Shown here: piece by piece, positions 1 to 8,725 of the stretch
Layout: each line of letters begins with the position of its first letter
Position numbering within the stretch: position 1 is the stretch's first letter
DNA from: DAOPXV01 sp964551445
Lineage (GTDB): Bacteria; Muiribacteriota; UBA9980
Reading direction: 5' to 3'
Length of the DNA stretch: 64,000 nt
NCBI GenBank assembly: GCA_964551445.1
Contig: CAZKCG010000005.1
Span: 62,001-126,000, forward strand
Translations under genes and position numbers: made by a program
Notes under the pieces: model-generated
The model's input: the letters and a program-made list of their open reading frames with translations, nothing else
What the model was told of the DNA's origin: nothing
Database searches by the model: none

Positions 1-1316
1 ACGGCGGAGCCGATATCACGTTCGCTCAGATCGAATCGGTATTGAACGCGGCCAGCTTGAGGGCGCCCGTCATAAAAGAAGCTGTTGCGCGTATCGTTAG
101 AGACAGGATATACGGCGAGCCGGTTATGGTAATCTCAGGATTGAAGCCTGTTTCAGGCGAAGACGGATATATAAAATGGTATTTCGAAACTCACGCTCAG
201 AAGATCGAGATATTCATCGACGAGAGCGGAAACGTTGATTATCACAAAGTTTTAAAAATTAACACGATCAACGCGGGCGAACTTATCGGCGAAAAGATAA
301 CGCCGAAGCCCGGTATGGACGGTTATAACGTCTTCAAGGAGCCGATACAGGCAAAACAGCCGCGCGAGATTAGTTTCGTCCCCGGAAAAAACACGGAGAT
401 CACCGAGGACGGGATCTATATCAAGGCGACCATCAACGGCCAGCTCATAATCAAAAACAACAACGCTTGCGTAATGCCTATTTATGAGGTGAGAGGCGAC
501 GTTGATTTCACGGTCGGAAACATCGATTTTAACGGTTCGGTCCTTATTCAGGGGACCATCCTCGACGGGTTTTCCGTCAAGGCCGAGGGAAATATCGAAG
601 TTAAAAAAACGGTCAATTCGGCCGTGATCGAGGCTCGGGGCAACGTGATACTTCACGGCGGCTTCATCGGAAAGGAAAACGGGCTTATAAAGGCGGGCGG
701 GAAGATAGGCGCGAAGTTTCTTCAGGGCGGGAATATAATCGCCGACGATGAAATAATAATCGAGAACGCTATAATGCATTCAAACGTCGTTTCGGGCAAA
801 CAGATAATCGTTAAAGGGAAAAAGGCCAGCATCATCGGCGGCAGGATCTTCGCTTCAGAATTCGTAGAATCTCTTTCTATCGGGACGCCCGCGGGGACGA
901 AAACCGTTATCGAGGTCGGCGTGGACATTTTGAAGGAACAGGAAATAGTCAGGCTGGATCAGGAAGTCAACCAGACCAATGAATATATAAAAAAAATATC
1001 GACATCCATAGTCACGCTCACGCAGATCAAGGCCAAAACGCCGGATCGGTTCTCCGGGGCGCAGGAAGAGATACTGAAAAGGACGCTTTCGACCAAGGAC
1101 AGCCTGCAGGCTAAGCTTATGGATCTCGAAGAACAGAAGAATCAGCATTTAAGCGATATAATGAACAGCCAGAAGGGAAAGGTCACGGCGCTTAATTCTT
1201 TTTATCCCGGTGTTATCGTTATTATCAGAAAATATTTCAAGTACGAGGTCAAGGACGCTATAAAATGTTCCGCTCTCGGGATAGAGAACGGAGATATCAG
1301 AATATTACCTGTTTAG
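1..1316 (+). CDS. fapA: FapA/DUF342 polymer-forming protein, 5' end missing
   Basis: FapA-family (DUF342) protein cut by the left edge. The frame is open from base 3 and the codons before the first possible start (TTG at 42) already encode FapA-like sequence, GGADITFAQIESVL, so that TTG is not the true start. A short-repeat region follows (VRGDVDFTVGNIDFNG, then VKAEGNIEVKKTV), typical of the right-handed beta-helix of this family. The last third, from about residue 300 of the visible part, is a predicted coiled coil rich in E, K and Q. Family members are linked to flagellar assembly or cell-surface regulation, and their biochemical role is unsettled. The next gene starts 16 bp downstream with a good ribosome-binding site, so the two are probably co-transcribed. 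Family call is confident; function is not. Confidence 0.85.
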   Translation, partial: GGADITFAQIESVLNAASLRAPVIKEAVARIVRDRIYGEPVMVISGLKPVSGEDGYIKWYFETHAQKIEIFIDESGNVDYHKVLKINTINAGELIGEKITPKPGMDGYNVFKEPIQAKQPREISFVPGKNTEITEDGIYIKATINGQLIIKNNNACVMPIYEVRGDVDFTVGNIDFNGSVLIQGTILDGFSVKAEGNIEVKKTVNSAVIEARGNVILHGGFIGKENGLIKAGGKIGAKFLQGGNIIADDEIIIENAIMHSNVVSGKQIIVKGKKASIIGGRIFASEFVESLSIGTPAGTKTVIEVGVDILKEQEIVRLDQEVNQTNEYIKKISTSIVTLTQIKAKTPDRFSGAQEEILKRTLSTKDSLQAKLMDLEEQKNQHLSDIMNSQKGKVTALNSFYPGVIVIIRKYFKYEVKDAIKCSALGIENGDIRILPV

Positions 1317-1332
1317 AAAGAGGTGTTTTACT

Positions 1333-1647
1333 ATGAGCATAAGACCTATGGATATGCAGGTGAACATTATGAAGGAAAGCGATAACGCGAAACTTGTCCA
1401 GAAGGACAAGATCCACGAGGAAGGCCGGACGCGCTACGCTCCGCAGCTTGAAAAGGAACAGGAGATACGCAACGAGAACGTGCAGGAACTCGAAAAAAGC
1501 GGTCTCAAAACCGTCGACGACGAACATAAGGGCGGCGGCCAGAAACAGCCCGGCGAGAACAGGGAAAGGGCGAAGGAAGAAACGAAGGCCGAAAAGGTCG
1601 AGGTCAAAGACCCTACACGCGGAACCGTTATAGACATTAAATCATGA
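1333..1647 (+). CDS. Small highly charged protein next to fapA
   Basis: A 104-residue hydrophilic protein dominated by K, E, R and Q, with no signal peptide, membrane segment or recognisable enzyme motif. It starts SIRPMDMQVNI and ends TRGTVIDIKS. This two-ended pattern resembles, from memory, small proteins encoded beside flagellar or fapA genes in Clostridia; that resemblance was not searched. The middle is probably disordered or coiled. An AGAAAGAGGTG ribosome-binding site lies just before the ATG. It sits between fapA and the TPR-peptidase in the same direction, 27 bp before the latter, so the three probably form one operon. Function unknown. Confidence 0.7.
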   Translation: MSIRPMDMQVNIMKESDNAKLVQKDKIHEEGRTRYAPQLEKEQEIRNENVQELEKSGLKTVDDEHKGGGQKQPGENRERAKEETKAEKVEVKDPTRGTVIDIKS

Positions 1648-1674
1648 TTTTGAAAAAGGCGGGCGGAAAACAAA

Positions 1675-3105
1675 ATGAGAATATTCGGGATGAAGAATAT
1701 AGCTGTTATAGGCGTTTTTTTTACTTTCGTTTACTGCTGCGGAGTTTCACAGGCGCAAAGCCAGAAGACCCCGCCGGTGCGTGCCGGGAAAACACAGGCC
1801 GTCCCGGCCGTGAGTTCAAGGGCGCTTGAATTGAATCAGGCGGCTTTAAAACTGTCCGCAGCCCGACAATTCGATAAGGCGATCGAGAACCTCGAACAGG
1901 CTTGCGAGCTGGAGCCCGCTAATAAGACCATCAAAACGAATCTTGTCATGGTCATGAACGCCTGCGCGGTTAACGCCGCCAACCTTAAAAACTACCAGCT
2001 GGCGTCCGAGATGTATGAAAAAGCCGTAGCGCACGAAGAAGCGTCGTATATAGTTCATTCGAATTACGGCAATTTCCTCTTTGACAGAGGGCGATTGGAC
2101 GAGGCCGCTTCGAGTCTTGAAAAGGCTCTTAATTCGCCTTCCATAAAAAAAACCGACGAATATACGATAAGATTCACGCTCGGCGGCGTTTATATGAAAA
2201 AAGGGTTTTACGACGAAGCCGTCAACGCCATGGAGCCGGCGGCCGCCGAAGGCAAGCATCCAGGCGCTCTTTTTCTTATGGGGAAAATATATTATACGCA
2301 GGGGAAATTTCAAAGCGCCATTGAATATCTCGAAGAAGCCGCGAGATCGGGAAAAGGCGAATACGCCGCCGCTGCAGCCGAGCTTCTTAAAAAAGTAAAA
2401 AAAGAAGGCAAGGTCGAATCGAAATTCGAGAGCCAGAATCTTTATCATTTCCAGGTACAGTTCGACGGCGATAAAAAGAACGACGTAAAAGTCGATAAGG
2501 TTATGCAGCTTTTAGAAGAGGCTTATAACACCGTCGGTTCTTATTTCAATTACTATCCGGAGGTTCCGACGCCCGTTATTATTTATTCGCAGAATCAGTT
2601 CAAGGAGGCTTCCGGTTCGCCGGTCTGGGTCGCCGCTCTTTATGACGGCAAAATAAGGCTTCCGCTTAACGACGTGGCCCAAAACGCCGACAATTTGAAA
2701 CAGCTCATACTTCATGAATATACTCACGCCGTTATATTCCATATCGCGCGCGGCCGGTGTCCCGTATGGCTTAATGAAGGTTTCGCGCAGATCCTCGAAG
2801 GGGAGAGTTTAACCGACGCCCAGAGCGCCAATATAAAAAAATATATATCGAAAAAACAGGCTTTCGACATGTTTGGGCTCGAAGGTTCTTTTATGGGAAT
2901 ATCACCGCCGGCGGCCGTTGAGCTGGCTTATAACCAGTCCCTCGGTTTCACCGGCTTCCTTATCGAGAAGGCCGGCCAGTCTCAGCTTATTGATTCGCTT
3001 CAGCTTCTGGGCGAGGGAAAAAGCATGTCCGAGGTGCTCAAGGATAATTTTTATACCGACTATAAAAAACTTCAGGAAGAATGGATTGAACAGGTCAACA
3101 GATGA
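1675..3105 (+). CDS. Secreted TPR protein with C-terminal MA-like gluzincin metallopeptidase
   Basis: A 476-residue protein with an N-terminal signal peptide (hydrophobic core about residues 7-22, ending near SQAQS). TPR-like helical repeats follow at about 45-240, for example the repeats around NYGNFLFDRGRLDEAASSL. The C-terminal domain (about 255-476) has the zinc-binding motif H347-E348-Y-T-H351, with a likely third ligand E368 in WLNEGFAQ. This is the HExxH...E arrangement of the peptidase MA-like family (PF13485 type). Probably periplasmic or surface proteolysis, or a protein-binding role; the substrate is unknown. An alternative start five codons later (1690) is possible. It ends 53 bp before a strong bidirectional terminator. 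Confidence 0.85.
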   Translation: MRIFGMKNIAVIGVFFTFVYCCGVSQAQSQKTPPVRAGKTQAVPAVSSRALELNQAALKLSAARQFDKAIENLEQACELEPANKTIKTNLVMVMNACAVNAANLKNYQLASEMYEKAVAHEEASYIVHSNYGNFLFDRGRLDEAASSLEKALNSPSIKKTDEYTIRFTLGGVYMKKGFYDEAVNAMEPAAAEGKHPGALFLMGKIYYTQGKFQSAIEYLEEAARSGKGEYAAAAAELLKKVKKEGKVESKFESQNLYHFQVQFDGDKKNDVKVDKVMQLLEEAYNTVGSYFNYYPEVPTPVIIYSQNQFKEASGSPVWVAALYDGKIRLPLNDVAQNADNLKQLILHEYTHAVIFHIARGRCPVWLNEGFAQILEGESLTDAQSANIKKYISKKQAFDMFGLEGSFMGISPPAAVELAYNQSLGFTGFLIEKAGQSQLIDSLQLLGEGKSMSEVLKDNFYTDYKKLQEEWIEQVNR

Positions 3106-3158
3106 CCCGTCCTGAATATTATTAAATTATAATATTCATTTATAATTAAAACGAATAT

Positions 3159-3225
3159 AAAGATCTCCTTTGTGATAAGATGAGCTCCCCGGCGGGGCGC
3201 GTCAACGATAACAAAGGAGATCTTT
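3159..3225. terminator. Bidirectional terminator between convergent genes
   Basis: A perfect 15-bp inverted repeat (3159-3173 with 3211-3225) encloses a 37-base loop that contains a second small GC hairpin (CCCC/GGGG, 3187-3197). The stem ends in AAA/TTT on both strands. It lies between the plus-strand peptidase gene and the minus-strand hutH, as expected for a shared terminator. Confidence 0.7.
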
Positions 3226-3253
3226 TATAAAAGGGGCCTGAAAATTTTCCGGA

Positions 3254-4792
3254 TTAACAGATCGAACGGACAAGCTTTATGAATTCTTCCGAACGGATGA
3301 TACGGAGCGATTCGTAGATGTCGGGCGAAATGAATCTGTCCGTTTCCATGAACGCGACGCCGGACCTTAAAAGGGCGTGGACCTTCATAAGTGCTTTCGA
3401 GCTCTTGAGGGGTTTTTTGAAATCTAGAGCCTGGCACGCGGTCAAAAACTCTATCGCAAGAACGTTTTCGAGATTATTTAAGATTTTGATGCATTTTCTG
3501 GCCGCTATCGACCCCATCGAGTTGAAGTCCTCTTTTCCGGCGGAGGTAGGTATCGAGTCGACGGACGCTGGATGCGCCAGCACCTTGTTTTCAGAAACGA
3601 TAGACGCCGCGGCGTATTGGACGATCATGAAACCGGAATTGAGCCCGCCGTTCTTTACGAGGAAGGGCGGCAGCTTTTTATTATTCGAGTTGGGATTGAC
3701 CATTCGGTCGGTCCTGCGTTCGGATATGGAGGCGAGTTCGGACAGGGCTATGCCGAGGAAATCCATGACCAGGGCGATCGGCTCTCCGTGAAAGTTCCCG
3801 CCTGAGATCACTTTGTCCTCGTCGACGAATATAAGAGGGTTATCGGTGGCCGAGTTCATTTCTATATCGATGACCGAATTAACGTGCTCGATAGTATCGT
3901 AAACCGCGCCATGGACCTGCGGTATGCAGCGGATCGAATACGCGTCCTGCACCTCGCCGCAATCGTTGTGGCTCGAGACGATCCGGGAACCGGCAAGAAG
4001 CTTCGTCATTATTTCGGCCGTGATGCGCTGGCCGGAATGAGGCCTTACCTTGGATATGAGTTCGCTGAAGGCGGCCGGAGTACCGTTGAGAGCGTCCGCC
4101 GAGAGAGCCGCTATTACGCACGACGCGAGGAACAGGTCATACGACCGTTTTACGAGCATCGCGCCGACCCCGGTCATCATCTGCGTTCCGTTGATAAGCG
4201 CCAGGCCCTCCTTGTAGGAGAGCGTCGCTTTTTTTATGCCGGCTTTTTTGAGCGCGGCGGCGGCTTCCATCGATTCGCCGCGATATTTGACGCGGCCGGT
4301 GCCGAGCATGCCGAGGACGATATGCGCAAGGGGGGCGAGGTCCCCGGAAGAGCCCACTGAACCATGAACCGGAACGTCGGGTATCACGTCGTGGTTTATC
4401 ATTTCGACCAGGGTGGAAAGCGTTTCAAGAGTTATGCCGGAATACCCTTTCGCGAGGGCGTTGACGCGCAGAAGCATCGCGGCTTTTACGAATGAGTGTT
4501 CATAAAGTTCACCGCAGCCGGCGGCGTGGCTTGTTATGAGATTTTTCTGAAGCGCCGCGGCGTTTTCCTTTTTTATATGGACCGATGAGAACTCACCGAA
4601 ACCGGTCGTTATCCCGTAAACGATCTTTTCGTCGCTTACGAGTTTTTCGACGTATTTTCTGGATCTGTCTATCTTTTTAAGGCTCGCCGGAGAAATTTCT
4701 ATCTGCCGGCCGTTGTTGACCACTTCGTGAACGTCCTGGATGTGAAGCCCTTCGCCCGTCAGGGCGATCTTTTTTTCATTATTTTTTTTCAT
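3254..4792 (-). CDS. hutH: Histidine ammonia-lyase
   Basis: A 512-residue member of the aromatic amino acid ammonia-lyase family, full length for HutH. It would convert L-histidine to trans-urocanate and ammonia in the cytoplasm. The MIO cofactor site is G144-S-V-G-S148-S149-G150-D-L-A-P, with Ser instead of the usual Ala at the first MIO position; the PROSITE family pattern as I recall it allows this. The catalytic Tyr region is Y59 in VYGITTGFG. The selectivity region reads S88-H89-A-A-G, as in histidine rather than tyrosine or phenylalanine lyases. No hutU, hutI or hutG lies nearby, so it is an orphan. It has its own strong promoter and a direct-repeat pair that could bind a regulator. A glutamate dehydrogenase lies 42 kb away. 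Confidence 0.92.
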   Translation of the reverse strand: MKKNNEKKIALTGEGLHIQDVHEVVNNGRQIEISPASLKKIDRSRKYVEKLVSDEKIVYGITTGFGEFSSVHIKKENAAALQKNLITSHAAGCGELYEHSFVKAAMLLRVNALAKGYSGITLETLSTLVEMINHDVIPDVPVHGSVGSSGDLAPLAHIVLGMLGTGRVKYRGESMEAAAALKKAGIKKATLSYKEGLALINGTQMMTGVGAMLVKRSYDLFLASCVIAALSADALNGTPAAFSELISKVRPHSGQRITAEIMTKLLAGSRIVSSHNDCGEVQDAYSIRCIPQVHGAVYDTIEHVNSVIDIEMNSATDNPLIFVDEDKVISGGNFHGEPIALVMDFLGIALSELASISERRTDRMVNPNSNNKKLPPFLVKNGGLNSGFMIVQYAAASIVSENKVLAHPASVDSIPTSAGKEDFNSMGSIAARKCIKILNNLENVLAIEFLTACQALDFKKPLKSSKALMKVHALLRSGVAFMETDRFISPDIYESLRIIRSEEFIKLVRSIC

Positions 4793-4826
4793 AAGGATTT
4801 TCCTTTCAGGATTTATGGCTGTAAAA

Positions 4827-4902
4827 AAAGCCTTTTATTGTTTTTAAAATTATATCAAAAATAATTGTTTTGTTCAATTAAAAGATTTGAAAGCCTTTTA
4901 TT
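4827..4902. repeat. 13-bp direct repeat pair flanking the hutH promoter
   Basis: AAAGCCTTTTATT occurs at 4827-4839 and again at 4890-4902, identical in all 13 bases. The start-to-start distance is 63 bp, six turns of B-DNA. The first copy sits just after the predicted transcription start of hutH and the second upstream of its -35 box. Inferred operator pair; AT-rich chance repetition cannot be excluded. Confidence 0.45.
4849..4877 (-). promoter_or_regulatory. Promoter of hutH
   Basis: Read on the minus strand: TTGAAC (-35, 4872-4877), a 17-bp spacer, then TATAAT (-10, 4849-4854) preceded by an extended -10 TG. Close to the sigma-70 consensus. The predicted start is about 50 bp upstream of the hutH ATG. 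Confidence 0.8.
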
Positions 4903-4920
4903 TTTTTATAAGGGCGGACT

Positions 4921-6132
4921 TTAAACGAAAAGTCTTATTATCAAGCCGACGCCGGACGCTATGGAAGCTGCGGTTATAAGGGCTTCAAAACCTCGAGCGG
5001 AGCCGGATACCAGATCGCCGGCTATGATCTCGCGAAGGGCGTTGATGATGGTGACGCCCGGAACGAGAAGCATTACGGAGCTTATTATAAGCACGTCAAA
5101 CCTGGCCCCGCCGCCGGCCGCTTTTGTGACAAGAAGCGCAAGCGAGGCCATAAAGGCGGAAACTGAAAGATTGATCAGCTGGTCGGGAAAGTTAAGGACC
5201 GTGAGGCGCCTGATAACGAAAGCCGATAGAAAGCCGCATAAAAAACTCAGTGCGAACTCGAGAGGCCGCCCGTCGAAGAGGACCGAAAAGAATGAAACCG
5301 CGAAGGCGGAGGCTAATATGGTTTCGGCCCTGGTATATATAACGAGGTCTTTTATGAGACTGAGTTTAGAGGTCAGCTCGTCGAACCCCGTCAGGCCGTC
5401 GAAATAATCGTTCAGATGTTCCCTTATCCTGGTCATTTTGCCGAGATTCAGGCTGCGTCCGGTAATTCTTACAAGTTCCGTAAGCGGGTGATATTTTTTA
5501 TAAAGGAGGGTGGCTATTATGCCGGTGGGGATGACGAAACTTTGTATGCGCGGCATGCCGTTAAACGCGCAGAAGGTGTTTATGGTCTCCTCGACCTTGT
5601 GCGTTTCAGCTCCGCTTTTAAGCATTATCTCGCCGATGTTGACGGAAGTCTGGAATATTTTTTCGTTATCTGACATGGACCGCAAGGCGCCTTTTTGTTT
5701 GATCATGTCGATGTGCTGGCTGTTGATGAGTTCGAAGAGATAAACGAAGATGAAGATGGCCATCGAGATGCTGAACCCGATCGAAAGTGTTTCTTTAAGC
5801 GCGGCGAAAGCGGCGGTATCGTCGCCTGATATGAAAGAGAAAAGCGTCTTGAATATGGACGAACCCGGAACGAGGACGAAGATGCCGGGGACCAGGAAAA
5901 CATCCAGCGGAACGCGTTTTTTCATGGAGATGACATGTGAAAATATTACCACCGCGGCTGTCGCCGCGAAATTAGAAAAGACGAGCGAACCGAAACTCGT
6001 TTTGACGATGGCGTAAACGAACATGGCTATAAGCCCGTTCAAACCTGACAGAAAAAGAAATTTTTTCGGTCCGTTACAGATTATCGAGAAAAAAAGCGTT
6101 CCGAAAAAAGCCGAGATCACTTCGATATGCAT
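4921..6132 (-). CDS. ThrE-like amino acid exporter with swapped YjjB-YjjP domain order
   Basis: A 403-residue integral membrane protein. The first ~145 residues resemble the YjjB/ThrE_2 module (PF12821 type): short membrane helices and the LVPGIFVLVPGSS segment at 80-92. Residues from about 155 resemble the YjjP/ThrE module (PF06738, DUF1212): the soluble GEIMLKSGAETHKVEETIN segment (167-185) followed by about five membrane helices and the LVPGVTIINALREIIAGD motif. The family exports threonine, serine or dicarboxylates such as succinate. In the fused ThrE I remember, the YjjP part comes first, so the order here looks reversed. It starts 25 bp after the amylase stop and is probably co-transcribed with it. 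Transport direction and substrate are inferred only from the family. Confidence 0.82.
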   Translation of the reverse strand: MHIEVISAFFGTLFFSIICNGPKKFLFLSGLNGLIAMFVYAIVKTSFGSLVFSNFAATAAVVIFSHVISMKKRVPLDVFLVPGIFVLVPGSSIFKTLFSFISGDDTAAFAALKETLSIGFSISMAIFIFVYLFELINSQHIDMIKQKGALRSMSDNEKIFQTSVNIGEIMLKSGAETHKVEETINTFCAFNGMPRIQSFVIPTGIIATLLYKKYHPLTELVRITGRSLNLGKMTRIREHLNDYFDGLTGFDELTSKLSLIKDLVIYTRAETILASAFAVSFFSVLFDGRPLEFALSFLCGFLSAFVIRRLTVLNFPDQLINLSVSAFMASLALLVTKAAGGGARFDVLIISSVMLLVPGVTIINALREIIAGDLVSGSARGFEALITAASIASGVGLIIRLFV

Positions 6133-6157
6133 CTTGAAAGTCGCCTTTCCCTGAGTT

Positions 6158-8686
6158 TTATTTTAAAAGCTTAAGGTAACGAAATCCGCCGCGTTTCATC
6201 GCGAATCCGAACTTTCCGGAGTCGGTCACCAGGAAGCGTTCTCCGCTTATCATGTCATAGAGGCACATCATCCTGTCACGCTTCCGTTCACGGCCGGTAA
6301 TGCTTTCCGGGAGCCTGTAGCTGAAGTAAGAAGGCATCGTCCCGGAGTTGAAAGCGATAAGGATAGTTTCGTTAAAATGAGATTTAGCGAAAACATAATT
6401 TTCTTTTTCAGCGGCTATGGTTTCTCTTGCGCCTTCGAAAAGGGCCGGGTGCTGTTTTCTTAATAATATGAGTTTTTTAAGGATCTCAAGGTTTTCTTTT
6501 TCAAAGGAATTCAGCTCGCCGGAAAATCTCATTTTTCTTCTGTTGTCCGGATCGCCGGCGCCGGTCTCGCCGTATTCGTCTCCATAATATATGAGCGGGA
6601 CGCCGTTCGTGGCCATTAAAAAAGCATAGGCCTGGCGGATCTTTGAGTAATTGCGGGGGTCGCGCACTATGGGAGGCGAGGAGAAGCCGAGCTCCTTTTC
6701 GTCTAACTTTTCACCGGCCGGAAGCCAGCCGTCGGCGTATGCCATGAATCTTGGGAAATCGTGATTTCCGATAAGATTTGAAGTCAATTTATGATTGAAC
6801 CAGAAAATAGTTTCAGACCTTTCGACCTCGGCGTCGAACTTTTTGAAGTCCATTGTCCCTCTCGCGAACGCGTCCCGAATTGCGAAGTAGAGAGGAAAAT
6901 CGAATTGCGCCGTCATAAGCCCGTTGGAGATGTATGACGCTATTTTTTCGCGCGAGTCTATCGTCTCTCCGACCGTAAAGAACATGTGGCGGGACCCGAG
7001 GAGAGCGGACCAGAAATTCATTGGGATGTGTTTAACGGCGTCAAGCCGGAAACCGCGCACGCCGCTTTTTTGGATCCACGCCTCCGCGGATCTTACCATG
7101 AGGTCGACGCTTTCGGTTTTTCCATAATCTATCGCGGGAAGGAATTCGTCGAACCATGTCGTTTCAGGGAATTTATCGAATTGTCTGATGTTTTTAGAAC
7201 CGTCCTTAAGGCGGAGGCTCAGAAAGTGCCCCCGGTTCCTTTTATAAACGGCGCTTTTATCGGTTACGTGGCGGAATACGGCGTCTATTATCAGTTCAAT
7301 GTGGTTTTGGCCGCGGAGCTCTTCGGTCATTGCGCGAAGCGTTTTCCAGTCGCCGAAGCGCGGTTCGATCCGGTCGAGTTTTTCAGGCCAGTATCCGTGA
7401 TAATTCGAGAATTTGCGGTGAGGCGGAAGGCAGTCGCGGTATGATCTTGCGGGACCTTCCAGTACCGGCGAGATCCAGAGCAGGTCGACCAGAAGCCCGC
7501 CGAAATAGTTTTCACGGGCGGCCTTCAATATGCCCGCGAAATCGCCGCCCTGATAATCGCACGCGGCGTCGAGCCCTTTTTCATTAAGGGGGCGGTCGTT
7601 GGATCTGTCGCCGTTTTGGAATCTGTCGGTCATGGCGAAATATATCAGCGAATCGCGGAAAGCCGCGGGAGATACCCTTGAGTTCGCGCGGTAAAAAACG
7701 CTTTCATCCGACAATTCAAGGACGCGGCCGTCCGCTGAATCGTAGCGGCAATAAAGTTTAAGGGCGGCGGAATTTGTTTCGCGCCCATCAAGAATAGCAG
7801 TGGGAAAGTCGATCTCGAAGGATGAAGAGCGCTGAATGAAGCGGATGTATTCCCGCGGGATCGTTACGCCTTTATAAAAGCATGAAAGCACCGGATCTTT
7901 ATAGGCTCCGGCGTATCTCACCGTGAATTTCACGCGGTCGGGCCTGGAAAAGAGATCGCCTGGAAACAGTTTTGATCTGCGTGGTATTTCGCCTACCGTT
8001 AAAACCGAGTTGAATGAACCGAAACCGTCATCTTCGCGGACTGTATTGGCATTGTCGCATATCCATTTTCCGCCGGCCACGAATTTATATTTGTAGGAGC
8101 CTTTTTTTATTTCAGGAATGAATAATTCGTAGAGGTTTTTTTCTCCGTTTTTTTTCAGTTTCATGGAACCCGCGTTCCATGAATTCATATCGCCGGCGAT
8201 GTAGACCTCTGCGGTTTCTTCAAGCAGCGGATAATCGGCGAAGTTGAAAGATATCCTGGCGCTGTAGTTTTTTTTAACGGCCATAAGAGTTCCCGATAAT
8301 AGAATGCCGCGGCCCTGCTTTGAATTTTTAACGCTGATAGCGTAATCGGCCGGCGTCATATTGAAAGCGGCCGGCCGCGAAAGCCGGAATTCGATAATGC
8401 CGTCCTTCTGTGAAAGGTCGAAACATGAAAGCGGGTCGCTGAACTTTATGTTTATGAGCGAACCGGGTTTTAAATAAGGGGTCACGTCTATCGTGTGAGT
8501 TTCTTTTTCACCGATCTCCGCCCGCGGCATAAAGATAATATCGGGGAAATTTTCCTGCATCGTGAAATCGGCTATAATTTTTTCATAAACAAGCGGCCCT
8601 GCCTTGACTGCTTCGGCGGCGAAAAGAATATCGGCGGAAAACAACATGCCTGAAAATAAAACCGTTAAAAAAAGTTTTTTTATCAT
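6158..8686 (-). CDS. Secreted GH13 alpha-amylase-family enzyme with CBM48-like domain
   Basis: An 842-residue protein with a signal peptide (residues 1-25, cleavage near LFAAEA). A beta domain with a glycogen-binding CBM48/AMPK-like fold spans about 142-235, with AEVYIAGDMNSW and GSYKYKFVAGGKW. The GH13 catalytic barrel begins near 343. The four conserved regions are visible: D468-AVFRH473; G545-FRLD549 (nucleophile); G573-E574 (acid/base); N641-H642-D643. A small C-terminal beta domain ends the protein. It should hydrolyse or rearrange alpha-glucans outside the cytoplasm; exact specificity cannot be read. A GGAGGA ribosome-binding site precedes the ATG. It lies 39 bp downstream of the hybrid kinase and upstream of the ThrE-like gene, in one direction. 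Confidence 0.9.
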   Translation of the reverse strand: MIKKLFLTVLFSGMLFSADILFAAEAVKAGPLVYEKIIADFTMQENFPDIIFMPRAEIGEKETHTIDVTPYLKPGSLINIKFSDPLSCFDLSQKDGIIEFRLSRPAAFNMTPADYAISVKNSKQGRGILLSGTLMAVKKNYSARISFNFADYPLLEETAEVYIAGDMNSWNAGSMKLKKNGEKNLYELFIPEIKKGSYKYKFVAGGKWICDNANTVREDDGFGSFNSVLTVGEIPRRSKLFPGDLFSRPDRVKFTVRYAGAYKDPVLSCFYKGVTIPREYIRFIQRSSSFEIDFPTAILDGRETNSAALKLYCRYDSADGRVLELSDESVFYRANSRVSPAAFRDSLIYFAMTDRFQNGDRSNDRPLNEKGLDAACDYQGGDFAGILKAARENYFGGLLVDLLWISPVLEGPARSYRDCLPPHRKFSNYHGYWPEKLDRIEPRFGDWKTLRAMTEELRGQNHIELIIDAVFRHVTDKSAVYKRNRGHFLSLRLKDGSKNIRQFDKFPETTWFDEFLPAIDYGKTESVDLMVRSAEAWIQKSGVRGFRLDAVKHIPMNFWSALLGSRHMFFTVGETIDSREKIASYISNGLMTAQFDFPLYFAIRDAFARGTMDFKKFDAEVERSETIFWFNHKLTSNLIGNHDFPRFMAYADGWLPAGEKLDEKELGFSSPPIVRDPRNYSKIRQAYAFLMATNGVPLIYYGDEYGETGAGDPDNRRKMRFSGELNSFEKENLEILKKLILLRKQHPALFEGARETIAAEKENYVFAKSHFNETILIAFNSGTMPSYFSYRLPESITGRERKRDRMMCLYDMISGERFLVTDSGKFGFAMKRGGFRYLKLLK

Positions 8687-8725
8687 TTTTTCCTCCGTGA
8701 TTTTTTGAAGATGCGGCCTTTTTCT

